Assembly (NCBI GenBank): GCA_019914995.1
Contig: CM034130.1
Coordinates: forward strand, 62,001-126,000
Origin: Acanthochlamys bracteata
Taxonomy: Eukaryota; Streptophyta; Magnoliopsida; Pandanales; Velloziaceae
Reading direction: 5' to 3'
DNA length: 64,000 nt
Shown: in pieces, positions 12,690 through 23,019 of the stretch
Layout: each line of letters opens with the position of its first letter
How positions within the stretch are numbered: the first letter of the stretch is position 1
The notes under the pieces: model-generated
The model's database searches: none
What the model was told of the DNA's origin: nothing
Seen by the model: the letters and a program-made list of their open reading frames with translations, nothing else
Position numbers and translations under genes: made by a program

Positions 12690-14463
12690 AGTTAAACTTG
12701 TAACTAAAGCTATTGCGCTCAATCTGCTGCTGCTGGCAACGAAGAAAAAACAACTGATATGTAGCTATTGTTCAAGAGCATTTGCTGGAGGTGGCATTAA
12801 CCGGTTCAAACAACATTTAGCCGGAGTTAAAGGAGATGTTGGTGCTTGCAAAAATGTTCCTGCTGATGTTCGCTACCAGATGAAGTTATACATTGATGAC
12901 TTCGCTTTCAAAAAGAGAAGACTTCAAGAAATGCTCGACGAACAAAATCCATTTAGTGAACGCCACAAGGAATATGAGGAGCAGGCTTATAACACATTTA
13001 GCAAGGGTGGAGATGTGCTACGAGATCAAAGCACATCAACAGAAACTGGAGAGGATCATTTAAGAAGAGAAATGCATGCAAAAGGAAAAGAGGTAATCCC
13101 TATGCATTGTTATTTTATGCCGAGAACTACTCCCAATGCACAACCCATTTTGAAAAGTGTATTGCAAAATAAAGAGGCTATGGAAAGATGTGCGATAGCC
13201 ATATCGAAATGGATGATTGACGCATGCATATCTTTTAATGCCGTTAACTCTATGTATTTTCAACCTATGGTAGATGCTATTGCCAGTATGGGTGCAGGTT
13301 ACAAAGCTCCCCGTTATCACACTTTTAGAAATTTTTTGTTGAAAAAAAATGTTGAGGAGACGAGGTTCTATGTTGAGAATTATCATAATGCATGGAAAAG
13401 GACGGGATGCACTATCATGGCTGATGGATGGTCAAATCAAAATAGAAGAACTATTATCAACTTTTTAGTTTATTGCCCGAAAGGTATTATCTTTCTTAAA
13501 TTTATAGATGCATCTGATGCCTCAAAAACTTCTGAGATGTTATACAAGCTGTTTAGAGAAGTTGTCTTATATGTTGGTGCTGAAAATGTGGTTCAGTTTG
13601 TTACTGATAATGCATCTAACTATATTGCTGCTGGTAGATTATTGGAGCAAGAGTTTAAAGGTTTATTTTGGTCTCCTTGTGCTGCGCATTGTATTAATTT
13701 GATGTTTCATGATTTTGGCAAGTTAGATGAAGTTAACAACTTGGTGACTCATGCATCTAGGATTACAAAGTATAATTACAATCACTGCTTTCCTTTACAT
13801 TTGATGAGAAAGTTTACATGCGGGAGAGAAATACTTAGGCCAGTACCGACTCGCTTTGCTACGAATTTTGTTACTTTGCAAAGTATATTGACTCATAAAG
13901 ATAGTTTGAAAGCTATGGTTACATCTAAAGAATGGACAACTTCTGCATATGCTAGGGAGAGTAAAGGAAAAAAATTTGTGGATGATGTTCTAATTCCTTC
14001 ATTTTGGACAGAATGTGCAATTATTGTGAAACTAACTGCTCCTTTAGTTCGTGTTCTTCGCATTGTTGATAGTGATGATAGGCCTTGTATGGGATATTTG
14101 TATGAGGCTATTCATAATGCCAAAGCTGAAATATTGAACAGATTCAAGAGAAATAAGGAAAGAGTTGCACCATATTTGAATATTATTAGTAATAGGTGGG
14201 ATCATCAGTTAGGTAGGGCTTTATATGCAGCTGGTTATTGGCTCAATCCTCAGTATCAATATGATAGCTCTGCCTATGACAAAAATTATTCCACTACTTC
14301 GGAGATTTTAGATGTTATAGAAAAGTTTGCTCATGGAGATTTTGAGTTAATCAGTAAGTTGACTGGTGAGTTAAAGCTCTTTAGAAATGCCGAAGGAGAC
14401 TTTGGACGTATTTCTGCCATAGCTAATCGTCAACGAATGGCTCCAGATAGTCTTAATTATTAA
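12690..14463 (+). CDS. hAT-family transposase-like protein, BED finger plus DUF659 core
   Basis: A single open frame from 12690 (after TAA) to the stop at 14461-14463. The first ATG is at 12880, giving 527 residues, but coding homology begins earlier: 12735-12870 encodes a BED-type zinc finger (CSYCSRAFAGGGINRFKQHL, Cys-x2-Cys then His), so the true start lies in an upstream exon or is lost. The core shows the family hallmarks VTDNASNY (catalytic-type Asp) and SPCAAHCINLM (Cys-x2-His). hAT transposases cut and paste DNA elements with 8-bp target duplications. The frame ends prematurely at ...RMAPDSLNY, just before the Trp-Trp and dimerisation region that continues at 14524. About 1.77 kb without a stop is unusual for a dead element, so a recent insertion or a domesticated gene are both possible. 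Confidence 0.85.
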
Positions 14464-14523
14464 TTGTATGGTTACTTGATTTGTATATTATTTTTGTTTT
14501 CTAAAACTTTTATATTCTTGTAG

Positions 14524-15152
14524 ATGAATGGTGGTTTATTATATGAAAACAGTGCTAAGCATCTCCAAAATTTGGCTATTCGTGTGTTAAGCCAAACATG
14601 CAGTTCCTCAGATTGTGAGAGAAACTGGAGCATATTTGAGCATATTCACTCCAAAAAAAGAAATAGATCGGAGCATCAACGGCTTAACAATCTTATGTAT
14701 GTTCATTGTAACTTGAGATTGAGACAGAGGTAATATTTATTCTATATATTTTATTGTTAATTTTTATTGTTTATAACTTCATATTTTCAAATATTTTTTT
14801 AATGAATCGTGAATGCAAATTAGGAATTATTCAAGGGTCGAAACTATGACCCTATAGATGTTGAAGAATTTGGTGACAATGTTGATTGGACGACTATGGA
14901 AGAACCTCCACTTTTAACGAATGAAGAGTTAGAAGCTTTTTACAAACAATTGGAAGAATGGTCAATTCAAGAGAAACCCACTGATGGTAGTTGTTTTCAT
15001 TTTATTTTCATTAATAATGTTACATTGTGCATTTAAGAATCTAACTTTTGAAATGTAATTATTTTGTAGATATTGAACTGAACCTTGATGATCTTGATGT
15101 GGATGATGAAGATGAAGAAGATAATGAAGAGGGACTGCCTCATGGTATGTAA
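14524..15152 (+). pseudogene. hAT transposase C-terminal exons, frame-broken
   Basis: 14524-14729 encodes the hAT C-terminal dimerisation block (AIRVLSQTCSSSDCERNWS, then FEHIHSKKRNR). It is followed by a good GT donor, an exon at 14824-14986 with an acidic tail (NYDPIDVEEFGDNVDW), and an exon at 15070-15152 ending in a run of Asp/Glu and a TAA. The family Trp-Trp motif (DEWW) is readable at 14523-14534 but in a different frame from the dimerisation block, and joining 14729 to 14824 also shifts frame. So the 3' half has at least two frame conflicts, or uses splice sites I cannot see. Confidence 0.7.
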
Positions 15153-15229
15153 GATAATTCTGTTTGATATTATTTCTATTTTCTAGGAGCTAAGTTTTGT
15201 TCTGTATTCTGTTTGCTATTGATTAACTA

Positions 15230-16350
15230 GTTTGCTGGCATATTTGTTGGAAATTTTTTTACTAGGCAGTGGCTTAGTGGTTTGTTTTGGATTTTTTTTT
15301 CTTTCTTCCGGCATAGGTTTTTTTCTTGCTAGGCAGTGGCTTACTGGTTTGTTGTGTATTTTTTTTCTTGCTGCCAACATAGGTTAGGGCTTTCTGAATT
15401 TTTTTTATATATTATAAGCACTAGTTTGGCAAACTAGAATTTTTTTCTTTGCGCCAAAGACAGATTTTTTTTTGTTGTGGCGGTGGCTTAGTGGTTTGTT
15501 CGGATTATTTTTCTTTCTCGCAAAGATAGTTTAGGGCTTTACGGATTTTTTATGCGATATATGCACCAATTTGGCTAATCAAAATTTTTTTCTTCTTTGC
15601 CAAAAGATAGGGTTTTTCTTCTTTGGTAGTGGCTTAGTGGTTTATTGTGATTTTTTCTTCTTTGCCAAAGATAAGTTAGAGTTTTAGATTTTTTTATGCG
15701 GTTTAAGCACCAGTTTGACAAATTGAATTTTTTTTCTTTTTGCCCGGCATAGGATTTTTTTCTTCTTTGGCGGGGCTAGTGGTTTATTGTGATTTTTTTC
15801 TTTGCGCGGCATAAATTAGAGCTTTCGGATTTTTTTATGCGGTATAAGCATCGGTTTGACAAATTGAAAATTTTTTTCTTGTCGCCAAAGATAGGTTTTT
15901 TTCTTCTTTGAGCGGTGGCTTAGTGGTTTGTTGTGATTTTTTTACCGCCAAAATAAGTTAGAGCTTTACGGATTTTTTTATGCAAGATAAGCATCGATTT
16001 GGGAACTGAATTTTTTCTTCTTTGCCAAAGATAGGTTTTTTTCTTCTTTGGCGCGGTGGCTTAGTGGTTTATTGTGATTTTTTTTTCTTGCTGCCAACAT
16101 AAGTTAGGGCTTTCTAAATTTTTTTTGTGCAGTATAAGCATCAGTTTGGCAATCTGAAAATTTTTTTCTTGCTGCCAGTATAGATTTTTTTCTTGCTGGG
16201 CAGTGGCTTACTAGTTTGTTGTGTTTTTCTTTCTTGCTTGGCAGTATGGATTACTGGTTTGCTCATTTGTTTGCTTTTTTTTGTTACTGGCCAGTATGGT
16301 TTATTGGCTTATTATAGGTTTTTTTTCTTACTTGCTTGCTGCCAAAGTGG
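15230..16350. repeat. Tandem minisatellite, ~145-bp unit, about 8 copies
   Basis: A T-rich unit containing GTGGCTTAGTGGTTTGTTGTG, a poly-T/TTCTT block, GCCAAAGATAGG and GATTTTTTTATGCGGTATAAGCA recurs with spacings of roughly 138-149 bases (anchors near 15338, 15481, 15630, 15774, 15916, 16054, 16203). Copies differ by substitutions and small indels. It starts right after the hAT acidic tail and has no coding potential; a 67-aa frame at 16193 simply reads through repeat sequence. Confidence 0.85.
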
Positions 16351-18150
16351 ATTTGGGAGCATAATATTTAGTTATTTACAACACTTAAAGACTTAAGTCA
16401 GTTAAGTGTACAGATTAGAGTGAGTGATTTTATAGAAACATAAGTTTTGTTTCTGTCTTCTGTGTGTGATATGTACCTGTCAAAGCTTGAATGCAATTTT
16501 ATGTTTTTTTTTTTTGTCACAAGATAAGGTTTTAAGATTTTTTGATCCGTGTAGCAAAGATAGCGCTTTTATAGTTGTATGCGAATTTTTTCTTCATCGC
16601 CAAAGATAGAGTTTTTTTTTTGTCAAGCGGTGGGCTTGTCAAGCAAAGTGAGGTATTGAATTGATTTTCTGGCCACTACTATGGCATTGAATTGCTAGCT
16701 ACAAAAAAGAATTGATTTTCTTTACAGACAGAAGTGAAACAAATCCTTCATTCCTTTGTTTCCTGTATATTATAACATAATTAATTTTTCCTCTACAAAC
16801 TAGATTACTACAGCGTGCTGTCTTGATGACTGACTAATGTTTCTTGCATGTGTGTTATAATATTGCATGATAGTAGTAGTAGGGATTCTTGACGCTTGAT
16901 AGAGTTGAAGCCTTGAATTGAAGGTGTTTTCTTTACCCTCATGCACAGCTGAAGCTTTGAAGAATAATTTATATCTCTCAGCAAAACTGCAAAGCTCTGA
17001 ATGTTGTTAGAAACTTAGTAATTGAGAGGTTAATGCTGTTTGGATGTTAATGATGAAACGATGAATGTTTTGCTTTACAGTTGGTATTAACTGTATCATG
17101 TTGAAGCTAGAAGCCTAAAAGTTCCAAGTTTATGTAATTATGTAACATTCATAGTTAAGTTGAAATTTGAAAACTAGATGTTTGTGTTTGTCTTTTGATA
17201 AAGAGTTTCTGCTGTGTGCTCAATAATGCTACATGTGCTGTTCTTTGGAGTTTGGACAGACTAGAGTTGCCTTGCTGGACGGCCTGGGCATAGTCATTAC
17301 TCAGGTGCTGTTTGATCCGAGGGTCAACTATTGACCCGTCGGATCAAACCGTGACCCGTTGATCGGGATAATATTCTGGATCAACGTCCGATCCGATTTT
17401 TATAACTTTGCATTTAACTATTAGTCGATCGGCCTGTGATCAATTAAAAGACGGTGCATGCTGCTTAATTCTCTTGATTCACCGTCCTCTGTCATACCTC
17501 TTCTAAATATAACAAAAATTGTATTTAGTATAACTTTATTATTATTATTTAAAAAAAAAAACTAAATTTATTTTTTTTTATAAAAAAAATACATATTCTC
17601 TACTTTTAAACAATTCTATGTTAAAATTACTCTCGGTCGTCCCGGAATCTTCCTGTTGTCTAGCAAGAGACGCATTTCAATACGCTTCTTGCTAAACTAA
17701 CAAAGCAGAACATCCATTTAATTTGTCTCGTCTCTGTAAAGTATTTGGAAATTCTTTTAAAATAAAATTTTTCTAAAAAAATATTTTTATATTTTTAAAA
17801 AATAAATTTTAATTTTGTTTAAAATAAATAATAAAAAATTTTAAAAATTTTATATATTTTTTAAATTTTTAAATATTCTAAATATTTATACAAATATAAA
17901 AAATATGAAATAAAATTACAAAATAATTTTTTATGAAAAATTCTGTTTGGAAGTATTTTTAAAAAGAAATTTTTATAGAATGAAAATTTTTTATTTTTTT
18001 AAAGTATTAATTTTATTTTTCAGTAATAATAATAATAATAATTAAATAATTAAAATCTCACTATATAAAATTTTTTATATTTTTTAAATATTTAAATAAA
18101 TTTTTTATATATTTATAAAAAATATATTAAAAAATTATTTTTAGAATAAA
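16351..18150. other. Intergenic, possible distal hAT end and AT-rich element
   Basis: No gene recognised. 16400-17290 is moderately AT-rich unique sequence. 17311-17348 is a strong GC-rich inverted repeat (listed separately). 17500-18150 is extremely A/T-rich with runs such as TTTTTAAAAAATA, and it resembles the AT-rich stretches at 35.6, 43.6 and 47.6 kb. The 8-bp target duplication and terminal repeats of the hAT element could not be placed by eye. Confidence 0.4.
17311..17348. repeat. 38-bp inverted repeat (hairpin)
   Basis: TTTGATCCGAGGGTCAA is followed after 4 bases by TTGACCCGTCGGATCAAA. The arms pair almost perfectly with a single irregularity. Related words (GACCCGTTGATCGGG, CCGATCCG) continue to about 17400. 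Confidence 0.85.
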
Positions 18151-18567
18151 ATCTGAGGCTGAGGTCAAGGTCACGGTCAAACAAAGTTCTCTCAGCGTTC
18201 ACTTTTTTTGGGGTTGGCCCCACCGAACACTGCAGTCCTCTCTTCCTCTTTTACTCCTCCCGGTCAAAGAAGGCCCAACATATAAAGCGTATGCGACGAC
18301 CGCCTTATGCGTCGACTTCCGCCCAATCCCCAGAAAACCCAAAAAATAAAAAGAAAAAAAAATCTGATTCTTTTTTGTTTGTTTTTTCAACCCGCAAACA
18401 AAACCAAACGCACAGAATATTAAGAAGAAGAGAAGAAGAAGAAGAAAGAAAGCAAACTGCAGCAGCACCGGCTTCCCTTCTTTGTTCTAATTTCTTAGGG
18501 CAGGATGGAATTTCTTTTTTATCTTTTTTAGGGTTTGAATCTTGTTCTTGAATCTTTGAACGTATCG

Positions 18568-21500
18568 ATGCAAGGGGACGAAGAAGATCGCGTTAGTGGC
18601 CGGATCGAAGCAATCGATGCCGCCGGAGAGACCATACCTGATTCCAACGGCGTCGCCGGAATGGATATGGTGCACCTGCCCCTGATCTCCGGCAACCAAC
18701 TCACCCTCTCCTTCCAGGGCGAAGTTTACGTCTTCGATTCCATCGAGCCTGAAAGGGTTAACAAACTTCATCACCCATTATTCCTCTTGTTTTTAACTAT
18801 TATGTTTACGCCGTTGCTCGCTACAGTGGTTATGGGCGCTCAGCATTGCTTTAGATTAGCAAGATCATATTTCCCCCTTTGTAGCGATTTGAATTTAGAT
18901 TTTTCATTGATTATGCATGTTGTGGTTAAAGTGTAAAACTTCTTTTGATCTTAGGTCTACTGTGTAAGTTAACTTTGTTCATTTTCTGAAGTCCCCATTG
19001 CATTGAGCATTTCCTTTTTTTTTTTTTTTTTTTGGTATTTACATAAGCTTACCCTTGCTACATGCCATATCTGCCAAATGTGTATGTCGTGATCAGATAC
19101 AAGGTTGAATTAAGATGTATCAGGAGGTTAATTAAAGCCACTAAGTTGGAATTAATTAAGCAAGTGAATGTGTAGAAAGAGCTATGGTGCACAAATTTTG
19201 CATCGTCCAACCAGTTTACTCCTTACTGAAGCTTTGCCTGATGACCATTCATAAGGTTTACACTAGTAGGATAATGACATGGCCAGCTATGTTTTAAAGG
19301 AAAATTTGAATTTGGTTTGTATATTAGTCTTTGGGAATTATTCGTTTTTGTTTTTCTTTTAGTGCCTGAGGAAGGAAATTCCTGGATATAGGTATGTAAG
19401 GTTTATGCTAGTTAATTAACTATAACAATTACTGGGCCATGCTCTTTTTGGCATGTAATGTTATTGTCTTCGATATTCTATTTTATAGTTGGTGTTCATG
19501 TAGTTGAAGCTTGATCTTGTTCAATAGGCCTTGACATTGCTGGAAGGGAAACTGATTTTCACTGTTGCACCATAAAAGATTGAATATCCATTTGAAAATT
19601 CGAATTGAATCTATCCACTGCATTCTAAATGACCTGCCAAGATTTTTGTCATATCATGTTTTACGCGCACTGCAGTTATTAAAACTTCTGCCATGGTAGT
19701 AAGTTCAAGTGTAAATCACAAAAATGTTGGACTTATAAGCCATGTTGGATTTAAAGTGCAGGTGCAAGCTGTGTTGTTATTGCTTGGTGGCCAAGAATTA
19801 CCTTCTGATTCATCTGCTATAATGGCTTCTGCCCAACTGAATCGCAGGGTACGCTATAACTAAGGCAAAAAATATCATCTATCACTTACAATACTCGTAC
19901 TTATTCCAGTTTGATCGATTTCACAGGATTGTGCGAACGATGTTGCTCGAGGCCCAACTAGTCATAGGCATGAAGCTATAATGAGATATCGACAGAAGAA
20001 GAAAAACTTATGCTTCGACAAGAAAGTGACGTATGAAGTTCGATCTGAAGTTGCTTCAAGGTAATATTCTTGAGACAATGTGTATTTAGAAAGAAAGTTG
20101 TTGCATGTTTTGAATATCCTCAAAATATCCATATGGGCATTATTTAGTATCTCGGTGATTAATTCTCAATACGCTATGAAATCTTACTGTTAAGAAGCCT
20201 ATATGAATTTGATTTACCCAAAGTCAACAATTGTTGCTAGCAAGTTCCGTCTCAACTTGGCATGGCCATCCCGCATTTCCTGCCCGAGTTATGTGTTATG
20301 TTTTCTGGGTCTAGTTTAGTTACTTGAGGTAATATTTATCAATCTGTTGAGGATTTCACGTCAACCTGTCCAAAACATGTACACATGCCGTACTTTAATA
20401 TTCTTGTGCATCACTTTCAATTATTCTGAGATCTTACAGATCTTACGTCTATTTTGATCTTTTTGTTTTTTACTTGAAGGCAGCAGTTGTCACTAGCTAG
20501 TCTCTTTTTCACTAACATTGCCAATTCAAACTTTATATCTGAATTTTTTTGCTTCTCAGCCTTGTGCTTATTTGTAAATGAAGTTATTTGCTGTTGCTTA
20601 TGTTCTGGTTAATTGTTAACTGCAGAATGAAACGTCACAGAGGTCAGTTTGCATCATCTAAGCCCAATCCTGAAGAAGGGGCAGGATCATCTGGTGGAGA
20701 TTCAGCTCAGAGCAATTTACAAGAGGATGTTCGATTTACTGAGTAAGATCTATATGGGAGTTAATTTCTCATGCATCAGTTTTGCTGATTAATTACCAAT
20801 TTATTTAGTCTATATCAATGATATTTTAACTGTTTTGTTTTGGATGTCCTATGACTGAACTATGTACAGGTGCCAGCACTGCAGGATAAGTAAAGACCAG
20901 ACTCCAATGATGCGAAGGGGACCTGATGGCCCGAAATCGTTATGTAATGCTTGTGGCTTGATGTGGGCAAGCAAGGTGATGTCGTCTCCTAATCTATGAA
21001 ATCTTTTATTAGATAGAAAGAAGAATGGAAATGCTGTCAGTTTACTTCACTGTTAAGTTCTAGCGCCATAAAGGGAATCTTAACTACCAGAAGCTCCATC
21101 AGATATTTTAATTTCGATTGTGGATCATCTCATTGATGTATCCATTTCTTTTTTGTCTATCCTGGTCCTCCGGACAAGTTCCCATGCCATATCATGTAGA
21201 GCACCTGTGATATGCTCTATAGTGGTTTTCTAGTAAGCATTTGTGGATTTATTGCATCTTTTAATGGAAAGCCTTTCACATTGCAGAAAACATTAGGAAG
21301 TAAACGTCATCGTCAAACTTACGAATCACCAAATCCCACCACCAGCCCAAATGAACAGGTTAGTACAAGTTGAAACATAGTAAAGAATATACTAGATTGT
21401 TATGATAATCTTACCAGCATGTGGTGTAGTTAGCAATGCTTGGTTTCAAAGGGGCAATTTTTCATGCTTGCACATTTTAATTCAGAGCGAGGGGAGTGAT

Positions 21501-21572
21501 TTGGAAATTCTTGGGAATGGCCAGATGCTCCTGGAAAATTCAAATTGCCTTCCCATCAACGCTGACAGGTGA
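18568..21572 (+). CDS. TIFY-CCT-GATA zinc-finger transcription factor (ZIM/ZML type)
   Basis: Seven coding exons: 18568-18756, 19762-19848, 19927-20060, 20626-20742, 20870-20975, 21287-21358 and 21486-21572, 792 nt, 263 residues. Domain order is diagnostic of the ZIM/ZML subclass of GATA factors (class III). A TIFY motif variant begins at [11 protein letters not shown] (~46-56). A CCT domain (~104-148, [20 protein letters not shown]) serves nuclear and protein contacts. A GATA finger has the C-x2-C-x20-C-x2-C spacing (Cys177, 180, 201, 204), two residues longer than animal-type fingers. These nuclear factors bind GATA-like sites and act in light and stress gene regulation. The start is the first in-frame ATG before conserved sequence. 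The stop TGA overlaps a good GTGAG splice-donor consensus, so an alternative C-terminus is possible. Convergent with the WAV3-like gene. Confidence 0.93.
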
Positions 21573-22151
21573 GAAATTGGCAATGTCACAGAATTTTAAC
21601 ATATGGACTTGACTGAAACTATTGCGAGGGGGTTTTGTTGATAGTGAGCCACCTGAGACATTATTCTTTATAGACGAGAAGAAAACAGCATCAAATTTGA
21701 GATTTGAGTTCTACTAAGACATAGTACACTTCATGTTTTTAGTGTTTCTGACATCTATTTAGGTCTACTGTATAGTGCTGGGAGCACAAAGGAATTTGTA
21801 CATAACTGATTGAGACTTGACACCTTGTAGACCAATGTGCCTGGAAGGAATATGATGTGTCTTATCTTCACCCTTGCAAGGGAAAGCATATGAGGATGTG
21901 CATTACAAAACATTTTATTCTGTCACAGAAAGAGTATCCTTCTTGATGAAGAGTAACTTTGTTAGATGAAATTGAATTATAGCTGATCTTTATAACCATT
22001 GTTTGATTCATTGTGGACTTTCATAGTTGATTATCCTTTTGGCTTATGGTACCAAAACAGTCTATTTATTATTACACGAGTGCGTGAAGTAGAGTCTGTA
22101 AGCATTGTGATACTTTATATCCACTTTCTTTGTGAGTCCAATGGAGTGGGA

Positions 22152-22511
22152 TTACGATGGTATGCTCTGCCTTTGGGATTTTTGATCCGCTTCTAGGAAT
22201 TCCTTCGCTCTGCGGTCACTAATAATCTGAACAGCAACATCATCGCTGACCTCGTACTGATGACAACAGATGCTATAATAGCAAGCTGCTTGCTGTGAGA
22301 CATAAGAGCCTGCTCCCTTTCCCCTCTCTCTGATCTCCATTGTCAAACATTTATCTGAGGTGCAATATCTGAGAAGAAGCATGAGGACATATCCGGCTAA
22401 CCTCAATCTTTTGGCCGTCTCATCCATCAAGGTGTAGGCATCTATTGTATGGGCATAGATTTGTCCGCCGTAGAAAACTGGTGCACACTCCCATATCCAT
22501 ATATATATCAA
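22152..22511 (-). CDS. Unrecognised ORF (119 aa) in the convergent spacer
   Basis: A minus-strand frame of 119 residues between the ends of the GATA and WAV3-like genes. It has mixed, protein-like composition with segments such as AKRLRLAGYVLMLLLRY and EVSDDVAVQIISDRR. I do not recognise a family, and no neighbouring splice sites clearly extend it. It may be chance coding within the long 3' UTR of the WAV3-like gene. Confidence 0.15.
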   Translation of the reverse strand: MIYIWIWECAPVFYGGQIYAHTIDAYTLMDETAKRLRLAGYVLMLLLRYCTSDKCLTMEIRERGKGAGSYVSQQAACYYSICCHQYEVSDDVAVQIISDRRAKEFLEADQKSQRQSIPS

Positions 22512-23019
22512 ATTTTTTACAGAGCCCAGTTAGTTAGAATGCAAGAAATTATACATAGACGAGTACACGCTTACCGAATCAGATTCACGAGGAACACAGA
22601 TTTCAGGGAAAAAGACGGGTCTTAGTTACCATCGAGTATTACAAGAACAGAAGGTTATACCAATTCCCCTCTCCACCTAATGCAATCAGAATAAAAGCTT
22701 GTACCGCCCCAATTCAAATTCAATGGGAAACCTTCTCTTATGTACAACACCAGAACCACAAGAAAAGTATCCCCAGCTAATACTACTCATCGCCACTTTA
22801 CAAGAATCCTTTCCCTCACCATTCCTATCCGCCATCCCACTATTTATTCATTTATAGAAATAGAAGTATACCCCCCACAAATTTGAAACCCTTTCCTCCA
22901 GTATACCCCAACCCTTCAGATCAAAACTTAGAGAAGAGAGGAAAAAATACAGGTTCTACGGAAAATATGGTAACAAAATCCTTCCGAGTCTTATCTGTGA
23001 AGCCAGGCAAGCCACAATG

